This document shows, in pieces, positions 14,792-23,080 of a stretch of 36,764 nt of DNA. The position numbers were made by a program, and so were the translations under genes. Position 1 is the first letter of the stretch, and each line of letters starts with the position of its first letter. The notes under the pieces were generated by a model. It was not told the DNA's origin. It did not search any database and worked only from the letters and a program-made list of their open reading frames with translations. The stretch comes from an uncultured Clostridia bacterium (GTDB lineage Bacteria > Bacillota > Clostridia > TANB77 > CAG-508): NCBI GenBank assembly GCA_944391965.1, contig CALXVH010000038.1, forward strand, positions 1 to 36,764, given 5' to 3'.

Positions 14792-16411
14792 TTATTCTAT
14801 TATATCTATTGGAATATCTAAACCTTCTACCAGATTTTCGAATTCTGATTTTGTTGGTTTAGCCTCCACATGATTATCTATTAGTTTTACTTTCATCTCT
14901 TTTCCAAAAGCCATTGATACTTCTTTAGTTATGGCTTGCATATTTTCTGGCTTTTCTAAAATGCCTTTTGCTAAAGGTTTTAGTCCATTATTAAAATTAA
15001 TCCCTACTGTCATATCATTTATTTCTGAAATATTTGTATTTAATAAATTTGTATAAAGTCCCATTTTTCCTTCTGTTTTAAATTTTCCAACAATGTCTTT
15101 CCAAAAAGCATTATTTTTTAATTCTTCTGGAGTTAATGGTTTTCTTTCTACTTTTTTTACTACAGAAGGTTCTTTTCTAACTTCTGTATTATTTCCATTA
15201 ACAATCTTATTCTTTCCAGCTTGGCTTAAAAAACTTTCTATTTTAAATAATCTTCTTTGCAATTCTTGTAACTCGTTATCATTTACATTCTGGTTATTTG
15301 ACACAGCTGCAGGAATTTGCATTACATTTCCTTTATTTGAATCACATAATTTTATAAAGCCAGCTTCTAACATTATCGTCTTCTGAGAAGACCATTTCAT
15401 ATCATTTTCTAAATCTGATAATTGATAAATCAAATGAACTAATTCTTCTTTGTTAGATTTATCTGCAAGTTCTTTTAACTTTTGTTTTTCTGTTTCACTA
15501 TAGATACCTGTTTCGCCAGTTACTTTATACAACAAAATATCTTTTACATATTTTATTACTTCCCATAAAAAGTTATTTTGATCTTTTCCCTCATTAATTA
15601 CGGTTTTTAGCGTTTTAAGGCAATCATCGATATTCTTTTCCAAAACACTTTCTACAATTTCTTCTATATAACTTAGCTTAGGTATTCCTACTAATTCTTT
15701 TACTTTATCCTCATTTATCTCATTATCTCCATCTTGCAAGCATCTTTCTAAAATACTTAATGCATCTCTCATAGCTCCTTCTGACAAAGAAGCTACAATT
15801 TTTAATGAATTTTCATCTGCATCTATCTTGCTTGATTCACATACAATTTTCAATCTTTTTACGATATTTTCTAACGAGATTTTTTTGAAATCAAATCTTT
15901 GGCATCTTGATAAAATAGTTGCTGGTAATTTTTGTGGTTCTGTTGTTGCCAATATAAATTTAACATGTGCTGGTGGCTCTTCTAATGTTTTTAATAAAGC
16001 ATTAAAAGCTCCTGTAGATAACATGTGTACCTCATCTATTATATATACCCTATATTTTGCAAGAGTTGGTAAGAAATTAACCTCATCCCTTATAAGTCTT
16101 ATATCCTCTACACTATTATTTGATGCTGCATCCATCTCTACAATATCTGTTAATGAGCCTGAAAGTGCAGCTTTACATATTTCACACTCATTACATGGTT
16201 CTCCGTTTTTTGGATTCAAGCAATTAACTGCCCTTGCTAATATTTTAGCAGCTGAAGTTTTTCCTGTTCCTCTACATCCATTAAATAAATATGCATGTCC
16301 AACTCTTCCAGCTATTAATTGATTCTTTAATGTTTTAGTAATATGTTCTTGCCCCACAATTTCGTCAAAAGTTAAAGGTCTAAATTTTCTGTATAATGCT
16401 GTATATGCCAT
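14792..16411 (-). CDS. dnaX: DNA polymerase III subunits gamma/tau
   Basis: A 539-residue clamp-loader ATPase. Walker A GCRGTGKT is at 45-52, the zinc module has C64, C73, C76 and C79, Walker B is YIIDEVHM (123-130), and the sensor SRCQRF follows. The C-terminal tau-like region is shorter and variable. The frame continues 57 nt upstream into the SRP RNA gene, so I chose the ATG at 16411 (MAYTALYRKFRP), which is the family's usual start and lies 23 nt after the SRP RNA 3' end. Confidence 0.97.
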   Translation of the reverse strand: MAYTALYRKFRPLTFDEIVGQEHITKTLKNQLIAGRVGHAYLFNGCRGTGKTSAAKILARAVNCLNPKNGEPCNECEICKAALSGSLTDIVEMDAASNNSVEDIRLIRDEVNFLPTLAKYRVYIIDEVHMLSTGAFNALLKTLEEPPAHVKFILATTEPQKLPATILSRCQRFDFKKISLENIVKRLKIVCESSKIDADENSLKIVASLSEGAMRDALSILERCLQDGDNEINEDKVKELVGIPKLSYIEEIVESVLEKNIDDCLKTLKTVINEGKDQNNFLWEVIKYVKDILLYKVTGETGIYSETEKQKLKELADKSNKEELVHLIYQLSDLENDMKWSSQKTIMLEAGFIKLCDSNKGNVMQIPAAVSNNQNVNDNELQELQRRLFKIESFLSQAGKNKIVNGNNTEVRKEPSVVKKVERKPLTPEELKNNAFWKDIVGKFKTEGKMGLYTNLLNTNISEINDMTVGINFNNGLKPLAKGILEKPENMQAITKEVSMAFGKEMKVKLIDNHVEAKPTKSEFENLVEGLDIPIDIIE

Positions 16412-16434
16412 TTTACCACTTCCCTTTAATTTAA

Positions 16435-16554
16435 GTTTAGCCTCTCTATGGAAAGCAATTACCCACATAAATACACTACTTATTGCTGCTTCCTTCCGGA
16501 CCTGACAAGGTTCATAGCTTTTTATTGGGATTGCCCTCCATACAAAGGCTAAAC
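16435..16554 (-). ncRNA. ffs: Signal recognition particle RNA (small bacterial type)
   Basis: The minus strand contains the invariant Ffh-binding loop GGTCCGGAAGGAAGCAGC (within 16485-16506). Outer pairing supports the ends: GTTTAGCCT with AGGCTAAAC (9 bp), TATGGA with TCCATA, and GGCAAT with ATTGCT. The result is a single long hairpin of about 120 nt without an Alu domain. It lies directly upstream of dnaX, as scr does in Bacillus. Ends are estimated from pairing and may be off by a few bases. Confidence 0.95.
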
Positions 16555-16582
16555 ATTGTAACTTTATTTTATATCCGTTGTT

Positions 16583-16611
16583 ATTATATATGCTTTCTTG
16601 TATTTTAGCAA
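16583..16611 (-). promoter_or_regulatory. Promoter of SRP RNA and dnaX cluster
   Basis: On the minus strand TTGCTA and TATAAT are separated by exactly 17 nt. The expected start lies about 20-25 nt before the mature SRP RNA, implying 5' processing. Confidence 0.65.
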
Positions 16612-16617
16612 GACATT

Positions 16618-17361
16618 TTACATTCTTTTAAAAATTACATCACTAAAATCTGTCTTCTCTAGTTGCGCTTTTCCTTCTGTTCCTATATTTCCAGTTGGTA
16701 GATCTATTGATATAGTTCCTTTATATTTTATATCTCTACTAGTTTCTATTATTATATCAAAACTTAATTTATAATTTAAATCTTCTAAATTTGCATTACC
16801 TTTTGCAAGCAAAGTTCCATCATGTACTATTTCTTCATCATTACTTCTTACTTCACATACATTTTGATTAACTGAACGTAATAAAATTATACTTCCTTGA
16901 TTTGAAATTTTTAGTTCATCTAGATTAGTATCCTTTTCGCCTTTATATGTTAATGAGCTTCCTACTAAATGTGCTTCATCTTCAACTACTTTACCTGCAG
17001 AATTAGCTCTATATAGTTTTATGTTTTCTGCTCCATTATTTTTCTCTATAACAAAATTTTCAAATGTTATATTTTTAATATTAGCACTTTTTGTATATTC
17101 ATTGTTTTTTTGAATTTCTAAATAAATATCGTTATTTTGACTTACACTAAAATTCCATTTTGTGTCTGGCGCTGCTTCTATTTCATTGCTTTCCGCTGTG
17201 CTAACAACTATCATCCTTGATAATTCAAATGGTAACTTTGTTTCACCTTCAACTTGGTATTTTAACATTATAATTCCTGCAACAACAAAAATTATTACTA
17301 TAATTGCTAATATTATACATATGTGGATGATCTTTTTGTTTTTTAATTCACTAATTTTCAA
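16618..17361 (-). CDS. Membrane-anchored extracytoplasmic protein, unknown function
   Basis: A 247-residue protein with a basic N-terminus (MKISELKNKK), one membrane segment at about 11-33, and an all-beta-looking exported domain with no motif I recognise; it begins LPFELSRMIVVSTAE, a pattern I cannot assign to a family. The start is TTG at 17361, read from AGAGGTG inside the end of tadA; the two genes overlap by 11 nt, so translation is probably coupled. It lies between tadA and the SRP RNA, where Bacillus has no equivalent. Confidence 0.75.
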   Translation of the reverse strand: MKISELKNKKIIHICIILAIIVIIFVVAGIIMLKYQVEGETKLPFELSRMIVVSTAESNEIEAAPDTKWNFSVSQNNDIYLEIQKNNEYTKSANIKNITFENFVIEKNNGAENIKLYRANSAGKVVEDEAHLVGSSLTYKGEKDTNLDELKISNQGSIILLRSVNQNVCEVRSNDEEIVHDGTLLAKGNANLEDLNYKLSFDIIIETSRDIKYKGTISIDLPTGNIGTEGKAQLEKTDFSDVIFKRM

Positions 17362-17836
17362 TATCTACACCTCTATTACTTTTCTTTTTTTCTCTTAATT
17401 CTTTAAAAAATCTTTGCAATATATTTTTACATTCATCTTCCAATATGTTTTGTTCGTACTGTGGTATATGATTAAACTTATATTCTGTTAAATTTACAAC
17501 AGAACCACAAGCCCCTGCCTTAAAATCTGGAACTCCATAATATATTTTTCTTATCCTTGAATTAATTATTGCTCCCATACACATTGGACATGGTTCCATT
17601 GTTACATATATATCACAATTCTCTAATCTCCAAGCATTTAATTTTTTACTCGCCTTTTCAATAGCAATAATCTCTGCATGTTTTATAGTATCTTTTTTTG
17701 TTTCCTTTAAATTATATCCTCTTGAAATTATTTTTCCATCCTTAACAATTATTGCACCTACAGGAACCTCTCCTTTAATATATGCTTTTTTTGCTTCCTT
17801 TAATGCTTCTTTCATAAAAAAAATACTTTCTTCCAT
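17351..17836 (-). CDS. tadA: tRNA-specific adenosine deaminase
   Basis: A 161-residue deaminase that converts A34 to inosine in tRNA-Arg(ACG). Zinc ligands and catalytic Glu are HAE at 53-55 and PCPMC at 82-86; the N-terminus MKEALKEAKKAYIKGEVPVGAIIV is standard. The frame extends upstream through the palindromic repeat into the tRNA-Arg gene, so I chose the ATG at 17836, which has AGGAGA at close spacing. It could be read from the tRNA-Arg promoter because no strong terminator lies between. Confidence 0.96.
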   Translation of the reverse strand: MEESIFFMKEALKEAKKAYIKGEVPVGAIIVKDGKIISRGYNLKETKKDTIKHAEIIAIEKASKKLNAWRLENCDIYVTMEPCPMCMGAIINSRIRKIYYGVPDFKAGACGSVVNLTEYKFNHIPQYEQNILEDECKNILQRFFKELREKKKSNRGVDIEN

Positions 17837-17849
17837 ACATTCTCCTAAT

Positions 17850-17880
17850 CGGGATTTAGGGACGTTTCTTGTAATCCCTA
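17850..17880. repeat. Palindromic repeat copy 4 (GGGACGTTCC family)
   Basis: GGGATTTAGGGACG and AATCCCTA again frame the element; the core reads GGGACGTTTC, a diverged form. It lies between tRNA-Arg and tadA, 5 bases from the encoded CCA end of the tRNA. Confidence 0.8.
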
Positions 17881-17885
17881 TTTTT

Positions 17886-17962
17886 TGGTGCACTTAGCTG
17901 GATTCGAACCAGCGGCCTCTCCCTTAGGAGGGGAGCGCTCTATCCACCTGAGCTATAAGTGC
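17886..17962 (-). tRNA. tRNA-Arg (anticodon CCT)
   Basis: The minus strand folds into a full cloverleaf: acceptor GCACTTA/TAAGTGC, anticodon stem CTCCC/GGGAG with loop CTCCTAA (anticodon CCT, reading AGG), T arm GCTGGTTCGAATCCAGC, discriminator A and an encoded CCA. Confidence 0.98.
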
Positions 17963-17981
17963 ATATTTTTAATACTTTTGT

Positions 17982-18010
17982 ATTATATCAATTTTGTTGC
18001 TTTTTTTCAA
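17982..18010 (-). promoter_or_regulatory. Promoter of tRNA-Arg
   Basis: On the minus strand TTGAAA and TATAAT are separated by exactly 17 nt, about 20 nt before the mature tRNA. Confidence 0.75.
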
Positions 18011-18037
18011 GCTAACTTATCATGAAATTGAAAAGTA

Positions 18038-18066
18038 TTGAATTTTATCCATTTTTTCGGTATAAT
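18038..18066 (+). promoter_or_regulatory. Promoter of ttcA-like gene
   Basis: TTGAAT and TATAAT are separated by exactly 17 nt, followed by AAGAAAGG and the ATG. Confidence 0.7.
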
Positions 18067-18092
18067 AACAAGAGTTAAGAAAGGATTTTATT

Positions 18093-18803
18093 ATGCAAAA
18101 AATATTAGGTTCAATGAGAAAAGCAATTGAAGAATTTCATATGATAGATGAATGTGATAAAATAGCTGTAGCATTATCTGGCGGCAAAGATTCTATAACA
18201 TTATTAATGGCTCTTAAAAATTTACAAAGATTTTATCCAAAAAAATTCGATTTAATTGCTATAGCAGTTAATCCAGGTTTCGAGTTTTTTGATGTAAACA
18301 TACTATATAAGCTTTGTGAAAAAATCGGTGTAAATTTATATGTTGTAGATAGCTATATAAAAGAAATCGTTTTTGACATTCGTAAAGAAAAAAATCCTTG
18401 TTCTCTTTGCGCTAACTTGCGACGTGGTATTTTAAACACTACTGCAATTGAACATGGATGTAATAAAATCGCTTTAGGTCATAACGAAGATGATGTTCTA
18501 GAAACATTTCTTATGAATATTTTGTATACAGGCAGCATTTCTACCTTTGCACCTGTCTCTTATATGGATAGGTCTAAAATGACTTTAATAAGGCCACTAA
18601 TATATATTAGTGAAAAACAAACGCGTAGTTTTATTAAAAACAATAATATTACTATTATGCCAAAGGCCTGTCCAATGGATGGTAAATCTAAACGCGAAGA
18701 AATAAAAAAATTATTATATGATTTAACTAAACAAATACCCCATGTAAGAGCGAATATGTATGGTGCCATAAAACGAAGTAAAATTAAAGGTTGGAATATT
18801 TAA
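18093..18803 (+). CDS. TtcA-like tRNA thiolation enzyme
   Basis: A 236-residue PP-loop ATPase. The adenylation motif SGGKDS is at 29-34; CSLC (C103, C106) and a third cysteine in KACPMDGKSKR near residue 192 form the iron-sulfur or catalytic cysteine set of the TtcA family, which makes 2-thiocytidine at tRNA position 32; GHNEDDVLETFLMN is also typical. Related group members include other tRNA thiolases (TtuA-like), so substrate is not certain. It is monocistronic and divergent from tRNA-Arg. Confidence 0.88.
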   Translation: MQKILGSMRKAIEEFHMIDECDKIAVALSGGKDSITLLMALKNLQRFYPKKFDLIAIAVNPGFEFFDVNILYKLCEKIGVNLYVVDSYIKEIVFDIRKEKNPCSLCANLRRGILNTTAIEHGCNKIALGHNEDDVLETFLMNILYTGSISTFAPVSYMDRSKMTLIRPLIYISEKQTRSFIKNNNITIMPKACPMDGKSKREEIKKLLYDLTKQIPHVRANMYGAIKRSKIKGWNI

Positions 18804-18906
18804 TTTAATTATAGTTTAATTTAAATATTGTTTTTTATTATTTAGTTCATTAAATTATTCTTAAAGTGCTGTTATACTTAATATAAATTTTTTAGGAGGA
18901 TAGCAC

Positions 18907-19233
18907 ATGGATTTAAAAGAAGCAAATAAAATTATTGGTAATACTTATAAACAAATTAGAAAAAGTAAAAAATTTACACAAGAGGAAGTAGCTGAAAAAA
19001 GTGATTTAACACCGGAATATCTATCAAAATTTGAAAATGGTAAATATAATGCCAGCATATATAATATCATTTTACTTTGTAAAGCTATTGATACTAATCC
19101 AACACAATTATTTAACCAATTCTTTGATGACGATTCAGAAGCTATTATTACAACTATAACAGATGAGTTAAAAGATATGGATATTTCAGATCAAAAATTA
19201 ATCTTAAATTTAATTAAAAGTATAAAAAAATAA
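18907..19233 (+). CDS. XRE-family transcriptional regulator
   Basis: A 108-residue protein with an HTH_3 domain at about 10-68 (YKQIRKSKKFTQEEVAEKS, then TPEYLSKFENGKYNASIYN) and a short acidic C-terminal helix region. It is similar in length and design to the regulator at 11980, and both use TTAGGAGGAT as ribosome site. TATACT lies about 30 nt upstream as a possible -10. Target unknown. A terminator follows the stop immediately. Confidence 0.88.
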   Translation: MDLKEANKIIGNTYKQIRKSKKFTQEEVAEKSDLTPEYLSKFENGKYNASIYNIILLCKAIDTNPTQLFNQFFDDDSEAIITTITDELKDMDISDQKLILNLIKSIKK

Positions 19234-19263
19234 AGCCAATATTTAATATTGACTTTATTTTTT
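19231..19263 (+). terminator. Terminator between XRE gene and phosphoglucomutase
   Basis: TAAAG-C-CAATAT and ATATTG-A-CTTTA form an 11-bp stem with one mismatch and a 3-nt loop, followed by seven T. The A-run on the other side makes it usable from both strands between these convergent genes. Confidence 0.75.
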
Positions 19264-19267
19264 TATA

Positions 19268-20992
19268 TTAGTTTTTAATTATTTCATTTAAATCATCTTT
19301 TAATTTTTTTACTTTTGTTTCTGCATCTTCCATATTATTTCCTTTTACCCCAACATAGAATTTTATTTTTGGTTCAGTTCCTGAAGGTCTTACACATACC
19401 CAAGAATCATTTTCTAAATCAAAATAAAGTACATTTGACACTGGTAATCCTGTTTCCTTTTCTTCTTTAGTTTCCATATTTATCATTTTTCCTGTTTTGT
19501 AATCCCTAAATTGTTGTACAGTATAATCTCCTATTTTTGAAGGTACATTATTTCTTAAGTTTTCCATCATTTCTTTTATTTGTTTTGCTCCATCAATTCC
19601 TTCTAAAGTTAATGATAATAAATCTTCTTTATAGTATCCATATTTTTCATAAATATTAATCATTTGATCCCATAATGTTAAACCTTTTTCTTTATAATAG
19701 GCTGCTGCTTCACAAAGAGCCATTACTGCAGCAATACCATCTTTATCTCTTGCATGTGTTCCTATTAAACAACCATAACTTTCCTCAAATCCAAATAAAT
19801 ATGTATTTTCATGTGTTTGTTCAAATAATTTTATTTGTTCACCAATATATTTAAATCCTGTTAAAACTTCTTTTAATTCTATATTATAATTTTTAGCAAT
19901 ACTGTCTGCTAAATTTGAAGAAACAATTGTCTTTATTAGAACACCATTTGATGGAATCATATTTCTTTCTTGTTTTTGTGACAATTCATATTCTGCAATT
20001 AATAAACCTGACATATTACCTGTGAAAGATTTATATTCACCTGTTTTAGAATCTTTTGCATATACTCCTAATCTATCGGCATCTGGATCTGTTGCAAGCA
20101 CAATATCTGCATCTTTTTCTTTAGCTAATTCTAAGGCTAATTTAAAAGCTTTTGGATCCTCAGGATTTGGATAATCTACTGTAGGGAAATCACCATCTGG
20201 TAGTTCTTGTTCTTTTACTATAAATACATTTTCAAATCCTAATCTTTTTAATATAGTTCTAACTGGTATATTTCCAGTTCCATGTAATGGTGTATAAACT
20301 ATTTTTAAGTCTTTTTGTTTTTTTATTATATCTGGATTTAATACTAGTTTCTCTAGTACAGCCATATATTTATCGTCTATTTCTTTGCCAATTACATTAA
20401 ATAATTTTTTATTTTCTGCTTCTTCCTGTGAAATTTTCTTTATATCTCCATAATCTGTTATATTATTTACTTCTGTTATTATTTCTTTATCTACTGGTGG
20501 TACTATTTGTGCACCATCTTCCCAATAAACTTTATACCCATTATATTTTGGTGGATTATGACTTGCAGTGATCATAACTCCTGCAATACAATTTAATTCT
20601 CTTACTGCAAAAGATAGTTCTGGTACTGGTCTTAATGCATCAAATAGATATGTTTTAATACCATTTGCATTTAATATCAATGCTGTCTCTTTACTAAATT
20701 CTGGAGACATATGTCTTGAATCAAAAGAAATTGCTACCCCTCTATTTTCTCCATGTTTCTTTTTTATATAGTTAGCTAAACCTTGTGTAGCTTTTCCTAC
20801 TGTGTATATATTCATTCTATTAGTTCCAGCGCCTATTACTCCTCTTAATCCTGCTGTTCCAAATTCTAATTCTTTATAAAATCTATCTTCAATTTCTTTA
20901 TTATCATCTTTTATATTAAATAATTCTTTTTTTGTTTCTTCATCAAAAACATCACTTGTACACCATTTTTTATATTCGTTCAAATATTCCAT
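19268..20992 (-). CDS. Phosphoglucomutase / phosphomannomutase (PgcA-type)
   Basis: A 574-residue alpha-phosphohexomutase that interconverts glucose 6-phosphate and glucose 1-phosphate. The phosphoserine loop is TASHNP at 142-147 (S144), the metal loop DPDADR at 302-307, the sugar loop GFEESYG near 404, and the phosphate-binding loop RPSGTEPKIK near the C-terminus. Length fits Bacillus PgcA rather than GlmM. It follows the UDP-sugar pyrophosphorylase on the same strand; a terminator hairpin between them suggests separate or attenuated expression. Confidence 0.93.
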   Translation of the reverse strand: MEYLNEYKKWCTSDVFDEETKKELFNIKDDNKEIEDRFYKELEFGTAGLRGVIGAGTNRMNIYTVGKATQGLANYIKKKHGENRGVAISFDSRHMSPEFSKETALILNANGIKTYLFDALRPVPELSFAVRELNCIAGVMITASHNPPKYNGYKVYWEDGAQIVPPVDKEIITEVNNITDYGDIKKISQEEAENKKLFNVIGKEIDDKYMAVLEKLVLNPDIIKKQKDLKIVYTPLHGTGNIPVRTILKRLGFENVFIVKEQELPDGDFPTVDYPNPEDPKAFKLALELAKEKDADIVLATDPDADRLGVYAKDSKTGEYKSFTGNMSGLLIAEYELSQKQERNMIPSNGVLIKTIVSSNLADSIAKNYNIELKEVLTGFKYIGEQIKLFEQTHENTYLFGFEESYGCLIGTHARDKDGIAAVMALCEAAAYYKEKGLTLWDQMINIYEKYGYYKEDLLSLTLEGIDGAKQIKEMMENLRNNVPSKIGDYTVQQFRDYKTGKMINMETKEEKETGLPVSNVLYFDLENDSWVCVRPSGTEPKIKFYVGVKGNNMEDAETKVKKLKDDLNEIIKN

Positions 20993-21013
20993 TTTTTCCT
21001 CCTTTATAATACA

Positions 21014-21038
21014 AAAATGGGCTATAAAAGCCCATTTT
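21014..21038 (-). terminator. Hairpin between pyrophosphorylase and phosphoglucomutase
   Basis: AAAATGGGCT and AGCCCATTTT form a 10-bp stem with a 5-nt loop; on the minus strand five T follow. It lies 20 nt before the ribosome site of the phosphoglucomutase gene and could end the upstream transcript or reduce read-through. Confidence 0.75.
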
Positions 21039-21058
21039 ATAAATTGTTCTTTTTATAT

Positions 21059-22300
21059 TTAATTTTTCTTATGAAAATTTATATATAATTCTCTTGCTGT
21101 TTCTGGGCTATCCACACCTTCTGCATTTTTTACAGGCGCAAATTCTTCTTCTCTTTTTACTCTCATTACTGCCATACTTTCCATACTTTGGAATGCATCA
21201 AATATAAAAGTTTCAAATTTGTATGCATTTGGCTTTTCAGCTTTTACTAATTCTCCTTTTGAATTAATATAATTAGCCTTTTTGAAAGCTTCATGATATG
21301 GTAGTTTGTTAGCTGCAATTTCATTTATTCTCTTTATATTAAATAAATTACAATTTATATGAGATTCTCCAAAAACTAATTCTCCATTTTCATCTCTTTT
21401 ATTACTCATTTCTTCTGATATTTCAGTATATTCAACTACACTTGGTTTTGAATTTCTTTTACAAAAAACTCCAACTCTTTCTTCTGGTCTTGCTTTAACA
21501 ACAGATTTTCCAGCGGCCATGCATTTTTTAGTTTCAGCAATAGCAACAAAAATTGGATCTACCATATTTACTAAAGGATTATCTACTGGCCCTATAAATA
21601 CCCATTCAATATTCCTTTCGTTCATATCTTTTAAAGCTCCACTCTTTAACATTGATTCAAAAACTCCACCATGACCATCAGCTGCTAATTTTAGAAATCC
21701 TTCTTCATTTACCAAGATTTTTCCTTCTGTATCTATCATTGGTAATTCACCTTGAATAAAGAACATTATATCTTTTTTTGGATATCCAAAATAATCGTGT
21801 TTTTCAAAAAATTCAACTGTTTCAGCATTATTCTCATGACTTGTCATAATATACCAAGGAATTGTTATACCATATTTTTTATTTGCTTCTTTTATTGGTT
21901 TACAAATCAATTCAAATAAAGATTCATGGGTGTCTAAACCTATATCAAAAGTTCCTTTTGGACCATTATATCCAAGTCTTGTTCCTTGTCCTCCAGCCAT
22001 TGTTAAAACAGCAAGTTTTCCTTCTTTAATCGCTTTAGCTCCTATTTTCTCTAAATTTTCATATTTTTCTTTTGATAACTTACTTTTATCTACATAGTCA
22101 ATAGGCTCTATTATATCGTCACCCATCTCTAATTCTCTTTTTGTTTTTTCATATAATTCGTTCATTAAATCAAAATTTACATTCAAAATTTGATCTAATA
22201 ATTTTTCTTTTCCTTTTTCGCTTAGCTTGTCATAGCAAACTAACAATTGTTCCTGATTATTTTTCTTTAGTATTTCTTTTACTTTTTCTAATTTTTCCAT
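21059..22300 (-). CDS. UDPGP-family UDP-sugar pyrophosphorylase
   Basis: A 413-residue nucleotidyltransferase of the family that includes eukaryotic UDP-N-acetylglucosamine pyrophosphorylases, not the bacterial GalU or GlmU type. The nucleotide loop is LTMAGGQGTRLGYNGPKGTF at 99-118; further marks are MTSHENNAETVEFFE, QGELPMI, GHGGVFESM and NAYKFETFIFDA. It joins UTP to a sugar 1-phosphate (GlcNAc-1-P or Glc-1-P). The neighbouring phosphoglucomutase makes glucose 1-phosphate, which favours UDP-glucose but does not prove it. Confidence 0.88.
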   Translation of the reverse strand: MEKLEKVKEILKKNNQEQLLVCYDKLSEKGKEKLLDQILNVNFDLMNELYEKTKRELEMGDDIIEPIDYVDKSKLSKEKYENLEKIGAKAIKEGKLAVLTMAGGQGTRLGYNGPKGTFDIGLDTHESLFELICKPIKEANKKYGITIPWYIMTSHENNAETVEFFEKHDYFGYPKKDIMFFIQGELPMIDTEGKILVNEEGFLKLAADGHGGVFESMLKSGALKDMNERNIEWVFIGPVDNPLVNMVDPIFVAIAETKKCMAAGKSVVKARPEERVGVFCKRNSKPSVVEYTEISEEMSNKRDENGELVFGESHINCNLFNIKRINEIAANKLPYHEAFKKANYINSKGELVKAEKPNAYKFETFIFDAFQSMESMAVMRVKREEEFAPVKNAEGVDSPETARELYINFHKKN

Positions 22301-22347
22301 AGATCTGCCTCTCTTAATTTTATATTATTATAAATGACATGTATTAT

Positions 22348-22374
22348 ATTATAATATAAAATTTTTTTCGTCAA
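22348..22374 (-). promoter_or_regulatory. Promoter of the pyrophosphorylase gene
   Basis: On the minus strand TTGACG is followed by TATAAT after 15 nt, or TAATAT after 17 nt. Confidence 0.45.
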
Positions 22375-22391
22375 TATCTACGGATATATAT

Positions 22392-22907
22392 TTATGCTTT
22401 CTTTTTTTCTTTTACATACTCAGGAAAAATTTTTTCTATTTCATGCTCTCCAGATGTATTTAGTATCTTGTCTGTATTGTCTAATATATTTACTATATTT
22501 TTGTTAAATTCTACAATATCATAACAATTTATTAGTATAAATTCATTTTCTTTATGATTCTTTTTGTATTTTATTAGCATCTTATTAATTTCCCTAACAT
22601 ATTTTTCATTTCCATTAATTATTATGTATTTTTTACTATGATCATTAAGTTGTTTTTCTAAGTTTTTATAATCGTTCATTGTTTTTGATTTCCAGTCTAT
22701 TGAATTAATTTTTTCTTTTAAATTTTGCTTTAAATTTAGTTTAGATAATAGCAATCTTACTGTTTTTTCTAAACTATCCTGTAAAACTGTATAAATCTCA
22801 CAGTTTTCATTAACTATTTTTTCCATATATGGAAGTAGCATCGTTATTAAATGTACTTCATTAACATAGAAACTAGACATCCTTTTAAAACCTTTTTCAT
22901 AATACAT
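22392..22907 (-). CDS. Conserved-looking protein of unknown function
   Basis: A 171-residue soluble protein, not recognised. It begins MYYEKGFKRMSSFYVNEVHL, is mostly helical with many Lys, Asn and Glu, and has a central alternating strand-helix part (KKYIIINGNEKYVREINKM, then NEFILINCYDIVEFNKNI) that could be an alpha/beta fold. No catalytic motif is evident. GGAGGG lies 6 nt before the ATG at 22907, so the 14-codon upstream extension is not used. It has its own promoter and is divergent from spoIIR; regulation by the same sporulation signal is not shown. Confidence 0.65.
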   Translation of the reverse strand: MYYEKGFKRMSSFYVNEVHLITMLLPYMEKIVNENCEIYTVLQDSLEKTVRLLLSKLNLKQNLKEKINSIDWKSKTMNDYKNLEKQLNDHSKKYIIINGNEKYVREINKMLIKYKKNHKENEFILINCYDIVEFNKNIVNILDNTDKILNTSGEHEIEKIFPEYVKEKKKA

Positions 22908-22939
22908 AGTATCCCTCCAATATTTTTGGCTACTTACAA

Positions 22940-22968
22940 ATTTTACCATTCGTTATTTTTATTGTCAA
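22940..22968 (-). promoter_or_regulatory. Promoter of unknown gene 22392-22907
   Basis: On the minus strand TTGACA and TAAAAT are separated by exactly 17 nt, about 20 nt before the ribosome site. Confidence 0.72.
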
Positions 22969-23080
22969 TATTTTCCATTTTTGTTTTTATATATTTCATC
23001 GACAAATATTTTATTTTCTTATGTATATTTTTTTTAATTTTTGTTCATATTCCTAGTAAATAACTTAGGAGGCTACTATT

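Noticed and set aside
15828-16322. Open frame of 164 codons antisense to dnaX
   Set aside because: Shadow of a strongly conserved gene; no start signal.
16412-16468. Upstream extension of dnaX (19 codons)
   Set aside because: It runs into the SRP RNA gene; the family start MAYTALYRKF is at 16411.
5884-17880. Palindromic repeats as a CRISPR array
   Set aside because: Copies are kilobases apart, in both orientations, without regular spacers or cas genes.
17837-17893. Upstream extension of tadA (19 codons)
   Set aside because: It covers a palindromic repeat and the end of tRNA-Arg; the AGGAGA site supports 17836.
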